Of a stretch of 64,000 nucleotides of DNA, positions 10,911 through 24,066 are shown one piece after another; positions within the stretch are counted from its first letter, which is position 1; the number at the start of each line of letters is the position of its first letter. The notes under the pieces were generated by a model. That model was not told the DNA's origin. It worked only from the letters and a program-made list of their open reading frames with translations, and searched no databases. The stretch covers positions 4,894,373 through 4,958,372 of the forward strand of contig NC_088306.1 of assembly GCF_032854445.1 (NCBI RefSeq). The letters run 5' to 3'. A program made the position numbers and the translations under genes. The DNA comes from Liolophura sinensis. Taxonomy: Eukaryota; Mollusca; Polyplacophora; Chitonida; Chitonidae.

Positions 10911-11420
10911 TTAACGGTAAAAACCGAAAGACCATCTAAAAATGGATGCAGGCAACACTAAATAGACCACATAAAACTATGCATAAATATACTTTCATTT
11001 ATTTTTTTTGGATTTTTTAAGGAGAGTTAAAGACGTTTAAACATTTGAATTCTAAGGAGGACTTTATGGGCCATACTACTGGAGTTTAGGAACTCTGGCG
11101 TCACATGAACTCTTTCCAACTTCAATTACGACTCTGAATGTTGGAATAACTCTCTTTAGCTATGGGTAAAGGATTAATGAAGTGATGCTTCCAAATACCC
11201 TTTCCTTCCGGTGAACATCAGGAAAGAAGGTGGTGTGACTTCAGAGTTCCTAGATACCGTCAGTATGGTTCATAAAGCGCACCATAGTATTCAAACATTT
11301 GAATGCTTTTCAACACTCTTAAAAAAATCTGAAAAAATAAATAAAGGTATTTTCACGTATAGGTTTCGGTTGTCTGTATGATGAACCTTACTTCATGTTT
11401 TAGCTTTCCTTTACTGTAAG
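10911..11420 (+). mobile_element. Foldback element F1, copy 1 (about 510 bp)
   Basis: Arms are inverted copies of each other: CATTTGAATTCTAAGGAGGA on the left against complement TCAAATGTTTGAATACTATG on the right, and AGGAACTCTGGCGTCAC against AGGAACTCTGAAGTCAC. Outer ends near AACGGTAAAAACC and, in complement, TAAAGGAAAGC. A second copy lies in opposite orientation at 45384-45893. No coding frame: a non-autonomous element. Confidence 0.75.
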
Positions 11421-12137
11421 TATAACCCTATTTAGGATTGAACCTGGGCTTTCCGTTACGCACATAGTGCATGTGCAAAGCACGAGGACGCTTAACTATA
11501 AACTGTCCCATGTGAATATTACATTTCATGTAAGAATATTTAACAGCGATGTACTAGGAAAGGAATACGTGGATAGGACTCTGATTATACATGAAAGGAT
11601 CGGTGAGGGTTAGGGTCTTCGCAAAATATTACCGTTGGTTGCAGGGGATCAATCTGACCAAGTTGTCACAATGTTGTCAAGGAAGTAATATGGCTTGCGA
11701 CTGACGGGCCCTTGATGGGGGTGTACCTCAAAATTTGTATAAACTGAATGTTTTTCCATTGATACACATTTATTCTTCTATAGTTTCAACGTGGTTTTCA
11801 GTCCATTCGTAAAAGGTTTAGCTCAGTAACTTAAGAGACGCGTGGTCATGGTTCAAAACCAGCCTGCGCTGACTACAGTTTATTTTATTTTAGTGCATTT
11901 ATTTTTGTCCCTTTTCCTATGAATGCCTCCTTTTTCATATGTGTATTTCCCGGTAAACATTACCTGAGTGGTACTGCATGTTAGTAGTCGTATGTAGATT
12001 TATGTCCGAAATCCTAATCTGGTGTCGGGCGACAGATAAGTTTTTGATGTGACAAGTTGTGTGGAATTCATCTAAAGGAAATACACAAAGTCTTAGCGAA
12101 ACACAAAAGCATAATGAAACAGTTAATTTATTTTAGT

Positions 12138-12193
12138 TATTTATTTGATTGGTGTTTTACGCTGTACTCAGAAATTTTTCACTTATACAACTT
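12138..12193 (-). mobile_element. SINE family A, tail fragment
   Basis: TTATTTGATTGGTGTTTTAC, GCTGTACTCAG and TTTCACTTATACAAC, then divergent sequence. Confidence 0.6.
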
Positions 12194-12653
12194 TTCATTA
12201 AATCTGGGGTCAAGGGGAAATGACAGTGAGATTACTTGTGATGAAAGCATAGAAAATTGCTGAGACTGATTGGCCTTAAACACCGCGTGGCGATTCCTTA
12301 TTTGTGACAATGGCCTACTACATTCACACTACGTCGTATAAATGACCTGTCATAGATATATCACTATAGCCGGCTTCGCGTAGCTGCCGTGGATCAAATC
12401 TTCGCGTTGCCCACATCGGTGCTTTGCATTTGACTAGCAGTTTTTGAATTCATTTAATTATTTTATAATATAAAAATTATAGTAATTATTTTATTATACA
12501 TATAATATTATTCACTGAATCATAGATCTTCTTCACACAACAATTTCTGTCACAAATTACATTATTGTAAATAAATATTAATTATTATACATGTTTACCA
12601 ATAAAGAAAAGGCGAAATGATTATTGTCTGTTGATATGTTTACAAGTACCCCC

Positions 12654-12690
12654 GGCGTAAAACACCAATCAAATAAATTTTAAAAAAAAT
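12654..12690 (+). mobile_element. SINE family A, extreme 3' tail
   Basis: GGCGTAAAACACCAATCAAA followed by TAAATTTTAA; a strongly 5'-truncated copy. Confidence 0.55.
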
Positions 12691-12773
12691 AAACTCACGC
12701 CAATGATATGTACATTTAATAAAAAGAAATGGCTATATGCCTAGACTTGAACATTCAGAACTGGTTCTATTAT

Positions 12774-13000
12774 GTTTATTTATTTGATTAGTATTTATGC
12801 CGTACTCATACGACGGCGGACAGTATTATGGTGGGAGGAAAACGGGCAGAGTTCGCAGGTTACTGTTAGACCTCCCCACGTACGGCCGAAGTGGATGCCA
12901 GCATGAGGTGGACTTGAACTCACAGCGACCGCGTTGGTGACAGGCTCCTGGATTATTGCGGCGCGCTTACGTGAAAACCACCTCGGCCACGGAGGTCCCC
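12774..13000 (-). mobile_element. SINE family A, near full length
   Basis: Tail TTATTTGATTAGT at left, central GGTGGGAGGAAAACGGGCAG, B-box complement GGACTTGAACTCAC, and head complement CTCGGCCACGGAGGTCCCC at right. Confidence 0.82.
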
Positions 13001-13424
13001 ATTTAACGATCAATAATCCAGTTCGCACATTAACCATCCCAGCGGGCGTAACCTTAATTACAGATAACGTCATCCACTAGTTAGTAACACGTAAATACGT
13101 AATTTATAATTCGTTACTTATCTCTAACAAATAACTTAATTTATATATACAAATTATTAAATTATATTAAATGTAGGTTATTATGTATGATTATGTCGGC
13201 CTATAATCTGTCATGATTATGGATGATAATGTGTTGTGAGTGCGAATTGAATAACCTGCAATTATGGCTTGGGGACCTCATCTGGTACGTAATGAGGTAA
13301 CCTGTGAATTCCACAGTTCAGTAACTGGTAACTCGCTGAATATAAGGTGACTATGTTTTTCACCTCTCTCCATTGAATTATACGTGCACCCTGCTTCTTT
13401 CATTATTTGTACACAAGTCCATTT

Positions 13425-13482
13425 AAAGGTTCGTCGTCATATGACTGAAAAATTGTTAAGTACGACATTAAACACCATCCAC
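13425..13482 (+). mobile_element. SINE family B, 3' end
   Basis: CGTCATATGACTGAAAAATT then GTTAAGTACGACATTAAACA and a CCAT-rich tail. The upstream body is missing. Confidence 0.65.
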
Positions 13483-13590
13483 CCATCCATCATCCGTCCA
13501 TTCGCCCTTTCATCCATTTATTTATTTGTTTTGGTTATTTAAAGCTCATTGCGACTTCCAGGGCCTTGACTATTGAGATCGCGTATTCCA

Positions 13591-13840
13591 ACACTCAAAA
13601 AACAAACAATCAATCCGTTAATTTTAACAGAAAGTCTGTTGTCTGAATGTATTCTGCTATTCTGCAGAGTATTATGTTACATGGAGTACATATACTCTAT
13701 TTCAACATAGGGATTTCATTAGACTGACAAATATTATGTCCAATACGACACAGTATTATGTTATAATAAGAGAATACGTTCTAACACCACTCAGACAACA
13801 GACTTTCTGATATAATTAACAAACTAATTTTGTTTGTGTG
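13591..13840. mobile_element. MITE M1, copy 1
   Basis: Starts ACACTCAAAAAACAAAC and ends TTTTGTTTGTGTG, with inner inverted motifs GTTAATTTTAACAGAAAG on the left and CAGACTTTCTG on the right. Shares ACATTCT/GTTCTAACACCACTCAG-type sequence with copies at 21353, 25915 and 30386. No coding capacity. Confidence 0.75.
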
Positions 13841-14120
13841 GATCCAGCTCTATGGTAGATTTGGTAGGGCAGTGGGTATTACGGTGCTGGTGAAGTTTGG
13901 GGTGGGAATGCATGTAGTTACCTAAGGTTTAGTATGTAGAAATGCACTTAATAGGTCATAAAATGATATTTTAACGCTTATCTCAGTTCACCTTTTATTC
14001 TACAAGTCCTTCTGCTGTCAAGTAACCGCCTGTTTTTCGTCCCCCCTCCCCCCACCTTTTTCACAGAACTTTGTCCATTAGTTGACAAAGAACTTCTAGA
14101 CATTCATGTGTGATAAAAAC

Positions 14121-14252
14121 AGGGCCCGGTTTCAGGAAGCATTCTTCACGTTACGTTCTCTAAACTACTACCGCAACCAGTACTGTAGGCATCACATCGT
14201 CATGGTAGTTGCGAGCTCGTAAGGTTAACAGTGCTGCGTGAAACTGGGGCCT
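14121..14252. mobile_element. Small MITE, GGGCCCGGTTTCA type
   Basis: Left end GGGCCCGGTTTCAGGAAGCA, right end in complement AGGCCCCAGTTTCACGCAGC; inner CACGTTACG pairs with complement CCTTACG. About 130 bases, with no frame. Confidence 0.65.
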
Positions 14253-14327
14253 TTAAAAATGTGTTCACTGAAATATAAAACTGAGATGTGTCATGTTTTA
14301 TTGCCTTTATCTTTATGTACATGTCAA

Positions 14328-14372
14328 ACATACATACATACATACATACATACATACATACATACATACATA
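14328..14372. repeat. (CATA)n microsatellite
   Basis: About eleven copies of CATA in a row. Two overlapping frames spell YIHTYIHT and are not genes. Confidence 0.95.
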
Positions 14373-14689
14373 GTTTTCATGACGACTCCATTCCATGGAA
14401 TGATTTGTGCCAAGACAATAAGATGTGTTTCAGGGATTTAGGCTGTTCTAATCAACAAATCTGTGGTTAATCCATGGCGAACTATTGCCGGAATAATGTG
14501 CCCTAAAATCTGTGCTTCCTACACAACTTATTCCCCAATACATGTACATGTAGCTTACTTACTGACGCCCACTGGTTTGGAGGAAGATTCTACGGTGTAG
14601 TGACTCAGAGGGTAACTGTGACGCCACATCCATGTTTTTTGGCATGTGGTAGCTCGTTCCAAGGTACATTCAGAATAACGAAATCTGGC

Positions 14690-14895
14690 AGTCTGTGTGT
14701 GTTAACAGGCAAAAACCCGATGTGACGTCCCTGATCCCAATATGACTAGAAAAAACCACCATAGAATCCAAAGTTCCAGATGCATTTTACGGTGTTGAAA
14801 ACATTTAAAAAAAAATAAATCGAACTATTTTTAAGAAAGATGTTTTATGTGACATATACTTTACTCTGGTGCTTTCTTTGCCTTTAGATACACAA
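14690..14895. mobile_element. Diverged repeat, pair member at 33715
   Basis: AAAAATAAATCGAACTATTTTT and GCTTTCTTTGCCTTTAGA match AAAAGTAAATGGAACTATTTTC and TTTTCTTTGCCTTTAAGG at 33715-33900. Probably two old copies of one element with ends resembling element F1. Confidence 0.45.
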
Positions 14896-17116
14896 CAGGC
14901 CTGCATCACCGGAAATGTTTAAACATGACTAACCGGAAATTACTGTGAGGATCAGATAGCGAAAACCGGAAGTGATGTGTAAAACAATACAAAGCTTTTG
15001 AGGTCAAGGTCTTTCATGGCGCGGGTGGACAGAGTGAGTGGTTTGCTGTGAAGATTCCGTCAACAGCTTGAATGATTGTCCTTCGAACCTGGAAATTTGA
15101 AGACGTCGTAAAAACAGAGCGTAAAATTATATTTTTTAAATCTAGGGGTTACGGCCGAGCTATGTATGACGCCTATGTATAAGACTTGCCCTTCTTTATT
15201 GGTTGAATTGAATTGAAATATACATTAACATAATATCACATAAATTAACGATACAAACGTAATTTCAGTACATGTTGATGTAAAAATGCCTTAAGCTAGA
15301 TCTAAAGTTGACTTCAAAGCTAAAGATGTCTTTTCCAATAAGATTTACAAATTACATAAAACTACATAATAATACTCTCGCATAAGCTGGGTATAATTCA
15401 GGCCTGCTCAAAAATTAAACCTTACGCCTTACGAGAATCGCTTGCATCAAGTTCAAAAGTCAAAAATCTGTTAAATGCGGTGGTATAAAAACAAAGCGAT
15501 GGAATTCAACAGTTTAACAGATGGTGATAGCAGCTGTAAAATAAGAGTGTACCAAATTTGAACAGTCTAATTGTTGAGATATTTTTCCCATACCATTTCG
15601 TCATGCATGAACATAAGGACACATTGATATACTCACCCACGGACAATGATAAATCACGATGCCCTCATTCAGTCATTAGCCAGATGGCATTGCCGTATTT
15701 TTTAATCCGGTGATGTTTACCTATGTGTATATAGGCCTGTGATAATCCTAAAGGTGTAAGGTGAAAAACGTGCGTCACAGAGCCTAGGAATGCATTTACG
15801 TGTGTATGTGTCAGGATTAAAAGAGTATATGTCCGAAACTAATGAGGTGGGAGGAGTGCTATACCCGGAACTTTTTTTAGACTCTTTTCTGTGCTATTTA
15901 AGGTGTTAAAATGATTCTAATGTTGCTAGGAAATGTATTTATGTTTGTATTTTTCGATATTAACAGTGTATATGTCAGAAATTACACTACACTAATACAC
16001 TAATAATAATCCATATACACTAATAAAATAAATTTTATATTTACCAAGAATAGCTTAAACTATTGTGTTTTAGTAAATATCAGACTTTTACTTGTACTAT
16101 TTAAGGTGTTAAAATGATTCTAACGTTTAAAAAAGTTACCGTTCATGTAAAATCCAATCCGGTTTACAAGTTTTAAGAACATTATAACCGTGCGAGAGAT
16201 ACGCAAATCCAGAGTACGACTTGCCTAATCTGAATTACGGGTATGGTACATTATTACAAGCGTGACTAAGGCTGCAAGATTTAACCCAGAAAACCCTATC
16301 TCCACTATTAGCTAATCAGGGTCGATTGTATATCCCTTGAACACGTTCACAGTCGAGGCAAAGGTAATATTTGGGCTATTACAAAGTAAGAGCAAATATT
16401 CGATTCGATTCGATGTCTATTTTTATTAAAAAATCTCCGGTATAGCCTCCTGAAGCGCTGTTGTATACGATGCATGGTTGTAAGCCATTCGGCTGATGTA
16501 CATGTATCATATGACCTTTTTCTCCTCAGCCCACAGACACAGCGCTCTCGACGAGTGGGAAGATGACAAACACAGAAGATCAACAATTTGTTGACCTTAT
16601 TTGATCCTTGATGAGATAAATAAACATAGTGGGTGGCAATTTGTGATTAAATAATGAAGATACGACTAACCGGTTTCCTCTGAAAGGTTTCGCCTAGTTC
16701 ATTGCAGATAAAGCGCAGTTCTCTGCACATATAGGTGGGTGGCGAGGCCCCGTGGCCCACAACGATACATACTATGGCAGATCATACCTGTTGGCCGCTA
16801 TAAACGTCTCTGCTGAAAATGATCACCATTTCTGTTTACTTTCAGGTCGACTGGCGTAGGCTACCATTTTGTAAAGCCATCTTTGTGACAATGGCGGTTA
16901 TTTAGGACAGATACAATTTCATAAACACCGTGTCACGGCGTACAGCGAATTGCATTTTTCAAGGTGACCACTGAAAGCAAAGCAGCTTGTACACCTTACA
17001 TGATAAAAAAGAATATTTTTTTATTTTTCAAACATTGTGAGTAATTCGTCCCTTACATTCACGCCTCTGACAAATGGAATTATGTGGGCTTATGTCAGAG
17101 GGATAAGTCACATACA

Positions 17117-17190
17117 GCCAATTTCCGCCGAAGATCCCGGAGAAAAAGAAATAGCCAATTTCCGCCGAAGATCCCGGAGAAAGAGAAATA
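17117..17190. repeat. 37-bp perfect-like tandem duplication
   Basis: Two nearly identical units beginning GCCAATTTCCGCCGAAGATC, differing by one base (AAAAAG or AAAGAG). Confidence 0.9.
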
Positions 17191-17493
17191 TAAAGAGAAA
17201 ACTTGGAAAAGGTGTATACGTTGCCGGATGTGGCGCATCTTGTGGTATATCAACCAAACTCTTGAAATCATGACCAATCAAATTTCTAGGAAACTAATTC
17301 ATTTCAGGGGGAATTACAAATGCCAGCTGTGTGACGATCTAAAATTGCCATAGCCCGTTTTTGTAGTGTGTGATCAATTGTCAATACTCAAGAATATAGT
17401 ATTTATGCGAAAACGGCTGTCGTATGTAAGCCATCTGCTCTGCATGAAGGACAATTGAATGAATGAATGCATTTATTTAGTTGATCAATGTTT

Positions 17494-17757
17494 TATTTCA
17501 TTTATTTGATTTGATTGGTGTTTACGCCATATACTCAAGAATATTTCACTTATGCGACGGGGTCCAGTATTCTGGCGGGAGGATACCAGGCAGAACCCGG
17601 GGGAAACCCACTACCATTCATTCGGGTTGCTGCAAGACCTTCCGGCGTACAACCGGAGAGGAAGTCAACATGAGCTGGACTTGACACTCACAGCGATTGA
17701 TAGGTGAGAGGCTCCTGGGTCATTCCTGGCACGCTAACCACACGGACACGGAGCCCG
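17494..17757 (-). mobile_element. SINE family A, near full length
   Basis: Tail TTTATTTGATTTGATTGGTG, central CGGGAGGATACCAGGCAGAA, B-box complement GGACTTGACACTCAC, and head complement CACACGGACACGGAGCC. Confidence 0.82.
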
Positions 17758-19199
17758 CGTCATCGTGTTTGACACCGTTTAAACATCCTGACGCCAAAGC
17801 GTGTGTTGAGAGGATACACACTAGCATAACAACGAGAATACATTACATGTACATCACTCCACTCACGTCGGCCATTTGTTATTCAAAGCATGTATACAAT
17901 GTGACAAAATCAGAGCCATTCCTAGCACCAACAAAACTACAAAACTATTTTTATTTTATTTTTAAAGCTTAACTGTGTCATCGAAAGCAGGTGAAATACT
18001 CTAAAATTCGGGCCACATCTTATTAATATGACGTCACATCGCATTTATCGTAAGAATTTTTTATCATGAGAAGATAGTTGCGTAACATTACATTAAATGT
18101 GAAATACAAGTTTGCTACTGTCAGGCTTCAACTTTAACCAGCTGTATATACTGGCTGCTGAATTTGGCTAAAATTTCAATATAAAAAGAGACATAATACT
18201 AGCTGGCGCACGACCTCTTAGCTAATGTACAATATTAGCTAATACACTTTCGAACAAGAATTAAGAACTGGGAAATCATCTCTGATGAACTACCGTATAT
18301 ATACAGGATAATTCTAACTGGTTACGTGGAGTTTCAAATGCTCAAAATAAATAGGAGAAATGTGCCATTTCTTGGTTAAAAAAATAAATGAAAACAAAAA
18401 ACACATCTATTTATTGCCTATTTTTCATTTGAGGTATACATATTTTTTACTTGCCTTTGAGTTAACAATTATACATGGTCCACAAGTCGTGCTTCTTTTC
18501 AAATATTAACTCTTAAAACAATGATCAAAAAGTTATTTTAGATATAGTAACCAGTGATTTTTTTATTTTATATTTTTTTTGACTGACACTCACTTCTTTT
18601 TTCTGTTATTTTAACGCCTCCTTATGCAGACTGTTGTCTGAAGCGGGATGTTGACACATGGAAACACCCGAGTGGACAATAGTGTGTGTGATGAATGCAG
18701 CGTAGGCCACCATATTCATCTTGCACGCCCTCGTGCCGAGTCGTGCCGATGAATTCAGCAGCAGGAAACACAAAAAATGTGCGGAACTACGCGAAATAAA
18801 TATATAGCCAAGACGCAGTCACGCCTATCTGAAAGGCCAGCTTTTTGAAGGACAGTGCTCTTTACTTTTATGACATAATAGTTGACTACACATTCCTTTT
18901 ATCTGTGTTTCCAATCCTTCTCTGTCATCCACTGATGCCTAGACCTCTATGCTTTATTGTCTCGAAAAAACAAAACAAAAAAACAACTCAAAACACGCAC
19001 ACGTAGTGAAACCGGGCAGTTGGGTTATAATTATGTAGGCTTGGCAATACTTCACTATACTTTATCATCATTTACATTTTTTTTAACAATTTAATACCTC
19101 AACTTATCTTAATATAACATTGTTGAGGTGGTCAAAATTTCTCGAGATTAAAAGTAAAGAAATGGCTTTGAAGGTAAAATCACGAGGCTTAGAGAACAT

Positions 19200-19460
19200 T
19201 GGTGTGTATGGCACCCAGCATTGGAAGGTTAGAGCAAGGAAACAGTACTGGCTGGCCTGGTGGGAGTAAAACGTGACTGATTACGGTGTCATGTCTGGTA
19301 TCTTCGGCATGATACCTCATGCAGTGGCGGCAGCACTTAGTCGGCATGGGTTCGCCCTGCCACAAGAAGACACAGTATATGTATATGCACCTATAATGAC
19401 TCCTCGTCATATGACTGAAAATTGTTTAGTACTTGTACGACGTAACCCCTAAATATACAA
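19200..19460 (+). mobile_element. SINE family B, head shortened
   Basis: AAGGAAACAGTACTGGCTGG, GGTGTCATGTCTGGTATCTT, GCAGTGGCGGCAGCAC and CGTCATATGACTGAAAATTG, ending at ACGACGTAACCCC. Confidence 0.75.
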
Positions 19461-19952
19461 ACATACCCTAGTATATAGCTTATTTGAGGTTTAAAGCTTT
19501 ACTTACTCATAGCAAAATGTGATCACTTCATGGTAACCGACTTACAGAAGCTTAGTTGTCTCCTCCAAATCAAAGTCAGTTTTCTCAATCCAAAATTTAT
19601 TTGCAAAAGATGAGAAATTATTTTTTAAATGTGTTAAGTAAATTATCTTTTGAGAAAAGTTTATGAATACCAAATTATTTTAGAAAAATTTAACTGTTTA
19701 ACATTAATTTCAGAAAAGATATATTGTACGGCTTTATTTTCCGGGCGGTCGTCTAAGAAGTAAATTACTATAGCTCAAACCTTCCAACAAAATAAATAAA
19801 ATAAATAAACAAATAAATAAATAAATGATTACGGCTTAAAGTAACAATGAATAAAAATAATTAATTAAAAAAGCTGCAAACTGCAAATGAATGAATAAAA
19901 ACAAATAAGTAAGCAAGTAAATAAGTAAATACATGAAACAGAATTAAACACT

Positions 19953-20131
19953 TTTATTTATTTATTTCATTGGTGTTTTACGCCGCACTCAAGAATATTT
20001 CACTTATACGACGGCGGCCAGCATTATGGCGGGAGTAAACCGGACAGAGCCTGGGGGAAACCCACAACAAACCGCGGGTTGCTGTTACACCTTCCATCGT
20101 ACGGTCGGGGAGGAAGCGAGCAACAGAACTT
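19953..20131 (-). mobile_element. SINE family A, head missing
   Basis: Tail TTATTTATTTCATTGGTG, GCCGCACTCAAGAATATTTC, GGAGTAAACCGGACAGAGCC; ends at GGGGAGGAAGCGAGC before the tRNA head. Low divergence suggests a young copy. Confidence 0.78.
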
Positions 20132-20363
20132 AATAAAGGTCTATGTTTTAAACTAGATTCGAGGTACACAATCTGACTGACTGGAGTATATGAAATGTAG
20201 GTTATGTATAAAAGCAAATGCTATTATTATTAAAAATGTTGGCGTGTGCCAACGTTTGCTTGGTGACAATTTTTTTGACTTTATTATCATTAATGAAAGA
20301 CATTTAAAGTAAAAATAAAAAAGCAAACAGCACCTGTTTGTCTCTGTTCCTCTTTATAGTTCT

Positions 20364-20588
20364 CTCTTTACCAGGTAGATGACTAAACTTAGGAGAATCC
20401 CCGGAAGTTTATACTGGGCTGAGCTCTCTGCTGAGAAATATATCTCGGCCTTGTCATGGAACATTTCTGTCTTCCCTCTTTACCAGGTAGATGACTAAAC
20501 TTAGGAGAATCCCCGGCAGTTTATAGTGGGCTGAGCTCTCTGCTGAGAAATATATCTCGGCCTTGTCATGGAACATTTCTGTCTTCTA
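20364..20588. repeat. 112-bp tandem duplication
   Basis: Two almost identical units containing CCAGGTAGATGACTAAACTT and CTCTGCTGAGAAATATATCT. They differ at very few positions, so the event is recent. Confidence 0.9.
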
Positions 20589-20706
20589 CATGTAAATCTA
20601 TATTTAGCTCTCGCGTTCACTCTATATATGGTTTCAAATAGGTCTATATTCTTCGGTCTGATTTTCCATTCTGGTTAGAAATACCGCATATGTAAGCTAC
20701 AGGGTT

Positions 20707-20886
20707 ACAGGATGTGTGCAGGGATATTCAGTCTCGGCATTAGGCCAAAATAATTTTGATGTCAGCAGGATGTATACAGGGATATTCAGTCTCGGCATTA
20801 GGCCAAAATAATTTTGATGTCAGCAGGATGTATACAGGGATATTCAGCCTCGGCATTAGGCCAAAATAATAATGTTGATGTCAGCA
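20707..20886. repeat. 58-bp tandem repeat, 3 copies
   Basis: Units share GGGATATTCAG, CTCGGCATTAGGCCAAAATA and GATGTCAGCA; the last is slightly diverged. Confidence 0.9.
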
Positions 20887-20947
20887 CTATGTATGTGTTT
20901 ACGGAAGTGTGAGTATGTATACATGAAGGCGGATCTCATCATATTTT

Positions 20948-21204
20948 TTGATTTGATTGGTGTTTTACGTCGTACTCAAGAATATTTCACTTATACGACG
21001 GCGGCCAGCATTATGATGGGAGGAAACCGGGCAGAGCTCAGGGAAACCCACGACCATCCGCAGGTTTCTGCCAGACCTTCCCACATATGGCCGGAGAGGA
21101 AGCCAGCATGAGCTGGACTTGAACTCACAGCGACCGCATTGGTGAGAGACTCCTGGATCATTACGCTGCGCTAACGTGATAACCAACTGAGCCACGGAGG
21201 CCCC
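20948..21204 (-). mobile_element. SINE family A, full-length reference copy
   Basis: On the minus strand: head GGGGCCTCCGTGGCTCAGTT with the A-box region, B-box-like GAGTTCAAGTCC, central TTCCTCTCCGGCC and GGTTTCCTCCCATC, and 3' ACACCAATCAAATC. A tRNA-derived SINE with a conserved core, transcribed by RNA polymerase III in related elements. The core recalls metazoan-wide SINE domains; I cannot assign it to a named one without a database. Confidence 0.88.
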
Positions 21205-21352
21205 GATGACATTATAAGATAAATCAGTTGGGACTGGCACACGCCAACATTTTTAATAATAATAATCAATAAAGGATTTATATGTAGCCTGCGATAGGAA
21301 TGCTGAAAGAATGGAAGGATGAATGATTAAGCCTACTGACTTAACTTGCCTT

Positions 21353-21595
21353 CAAAGAATTATTCTGTTAAATTTAACAGGTAATCTGCTGTCTATAATG
21401 TATTCTGTGATTGCAGCAGGTTATTCTGTTAAATACAACACACATATAATATTAACTCAACATAAAGATTCTATAAGACTAACAGAATAGTATGTTGAAT
21501 ATGGCAGAATATTGTGTGACAATAACAGAATACATTCTAGCATCCCTCAGACAACAGAGTTTGTGATCAAATTAACAGATTAATTCTTGGAGTGT
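21353..21595. mobile_element. MITE M1, copy 2
   Basis: Starts TCAAAGAATTATTCTGTTAA and ends TTAATTCTTGGAGTGT; inner GTTAAATTTAACAG on the left against CAAATTAACAGATTAA on the right. Confidence 0.75.
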
Positions 21596-22455
21596 GGCGT
21601 CGGCAATAGGTCAGCCATATCGTGGCGAGAAGTAAAATCGTTAATCGGGAACAGATTGGCTTCGTTTATTATCTGAAAATGGCAACACCCGGAAACAAAC
21701 GCTGACCTTTTATTAAAGACATATAGGTCTACTTTGAATAAATAAAATGACTACGAATGTCAGAATTGCTTCTTTATCAAGCCATATTAAGCTATTGAGT
21801 AGATCAACTAATATATTTAAAACCATACATATAGCAACAAATATAGGTATAAATATAAAATACGATATTCACGCTTAAACTAGCTAGCTATTATTCGGCC
21901 TGCCAATTTTTATTGGTACATGTAAAATGTCATGCAATGTATGATTCTAGACCATGCACTATGTAACTATCTCAGCATCCGTCATCAGTGTAGGCCGGAA
22001 ATCCGGGGTCGTGCGTCAGACAACTCCGAACCACGGTACTCCCTCCATTGTCTCTGATTTCAACGGGATTGTATAATTATTTATCGACCCCCTATCATGT
22101 GAAGGTATATTTGGGCTAAACGAGCGCGTTTATTTTCTCACTATATACACGTAACATAGGTGGCGGAACCTCTGAAATTAAAGCCACCCCCCCACTCCCT
22201 AACGAAAATACTGTCCTTTTTTTTTCTTCTATAGACCAAACGATATCGGCTGAGCGGTCTGAATATAAAATGCTTAACAAATAAAGAACAACGTGCAGTT
22301 TATCCCGAATTCATAACCATAAATTGCATAAATTGTTTCTCCAGCCATATACATGACGAGAGCTTTCCGAGCACAGGCGTATACTGCTTCCGCAGCCTAA
22401 GCCTTCCCCCATCCTCCCACACCATCACAGAATATTATAACTTTTCGCTGCTCGT

Positions 22456-22560
<105 letters not shown>

Positions 22561-23150
22561 TGCTGCTGGACGTGAGGCTATAGAATTTCGTCAACATGGA
22601 ATAGGCATATAAGCAGAAGATGTACACAGTGCATGGTAGTATAAACCTGTGGAGAAGGTCTTCAGTTCCTTCAAAAAGAGACAAAATTCTAACATATTTT
22701 AACAAGGTGCAAAATAACAGTACATAAATCAGTTATGTCAGGACATTAATGCTTGTGAGTAGACTCAGCATTCCGCAATCCTGAGGCAAATTCTGCACCG
22801 ATCTGTGTGAATGGCCGCTGCGCATGTGTCTTTTATGTCTATTCTGCGTGTCACTAATATCTGTACTGCATTCCAGTGATGTCTATATTGCATGTCACAC
22901 CCACACCCGACATTCAAACAGTTTATTTATTGTACTTGTTTGTGTAAAGGACACGGATGCTGAAAAGCCTGGTTATTTTTTTTCCTGTTTTTGTGCGATA
23001 AGCCAGTAACACTATGAGGGAAGTCGTGCGGTAATATTGCGACAATCTGAGCACGTGCTATTTACGAGCAAAGATAAGGCGAGTGTTTTAATGCGCCTTC
23101 CTAGTATTTGCTTGGTGACAATTTGGTATACATATATGACTCAGAATGTC

Positions 23151-23280
23151 CTGGCAAAGGTCTGCCGGCAACCTGCGGATGGTCGTGGCTTTCCCCAGGG
23201 GCCACTATAATGCTGACCACCGTCGTATAAGTCAAATATTCTAGACTACGACGTAAAACACCACTCACACATATAAAAAT
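23151..23280 (+). mobile_element. SINE family A, 3' half
   Basis: GGTCTGCCGGCAACCTGCGG, ATGGTCGTGGCTTTCC, then CCGTCGTATAAGTCAAATAT and a degenerate ACACCACTCACAC end. Confidence 0.7.
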
Positions 23281-24016
23281 CAACAATGTCTTGGTGAATG
23301 GAATTATTTACCAAGTTCATTAAAAGAATGTCCCTCTAAATCTCCCTCTGATTGCCACTATGAATTTTAAGGTTTTGTAATATTTCACTATTAGCCTACT
23401 TCATCATTTTATAAGGGGATTTTTGGTGTTACCTATCCTGGGATGAAATAAGCCGTCAGCGGTTTTATTCCCAAAGGATTACTTTATAATTTGGCTAAAT
23501 TTGTATTTTCATTCCTTTATATGTCAAATTATTGAAATTAAAAACAAATGTGAGCTATATATACTTTATTATATATGGCTCACATGGTGTGCGGTAAAAT
23601 AGGTCACGTAATTTGCGGTCACGTACCTGAGCACGTGATGTTCAGTCATGGCCCATACATGGTGACGTTTGCGAAACGGGTCAATTTCTGGGAACAGTTC
23701 GGCTATCCCTTAATACAAAAACATACTGCTAAAATGCATTGGAAACTTTTTGTCTTTAAATCATTCACTTCATATGAAGCTTGTACAAAGCGTGTGACCA
23801 TGCAGTGGGACGTACATGTGCCATAGCACATCTGACCACCACGCCCTATACAGGCCTCAATTGAGGAATATTATCTCAAATCAAAACAGTGGTATTCATG
23901 GTAATTATTAGCATTAGATATCTTGAGGATATTTCCCACACATGTCACTTGACCACTTGTATATAGCTTGTGCGAGTAAAATACCTAGTAAGTACCTAAA
24001 TGTAATATATGAATAA

Positions 24017-24066
24017 ACCACCCTCTCACCAATGCTTTCGCTGTGAGTTCAAGTCCAGCGCATGAT
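24017..24066 (+). mobile_element. SINE family A, B-box fragment
   Basis: CTCTCACCAATGCTTTCGCT followed by GTGAGTTCAAGTCCAGC: only the tRNA-like segment around the B box. Confidence 0.55.

Noticed and set aside
11815..11875. tRNA-like stretch TAGCTCAGTAACTTAAG with GGTTCAAAACC
   Set aside because: Acceptor stem and anticodon arm do not form; more likely the head of a decayed SINE. Similar B-box-like sites near 5780 and 31270 were rejected for the same reason.
14238..14470. Two frames with YIHTYIHT
   Set aside because: Translation of the (CATA)n microsatellite.
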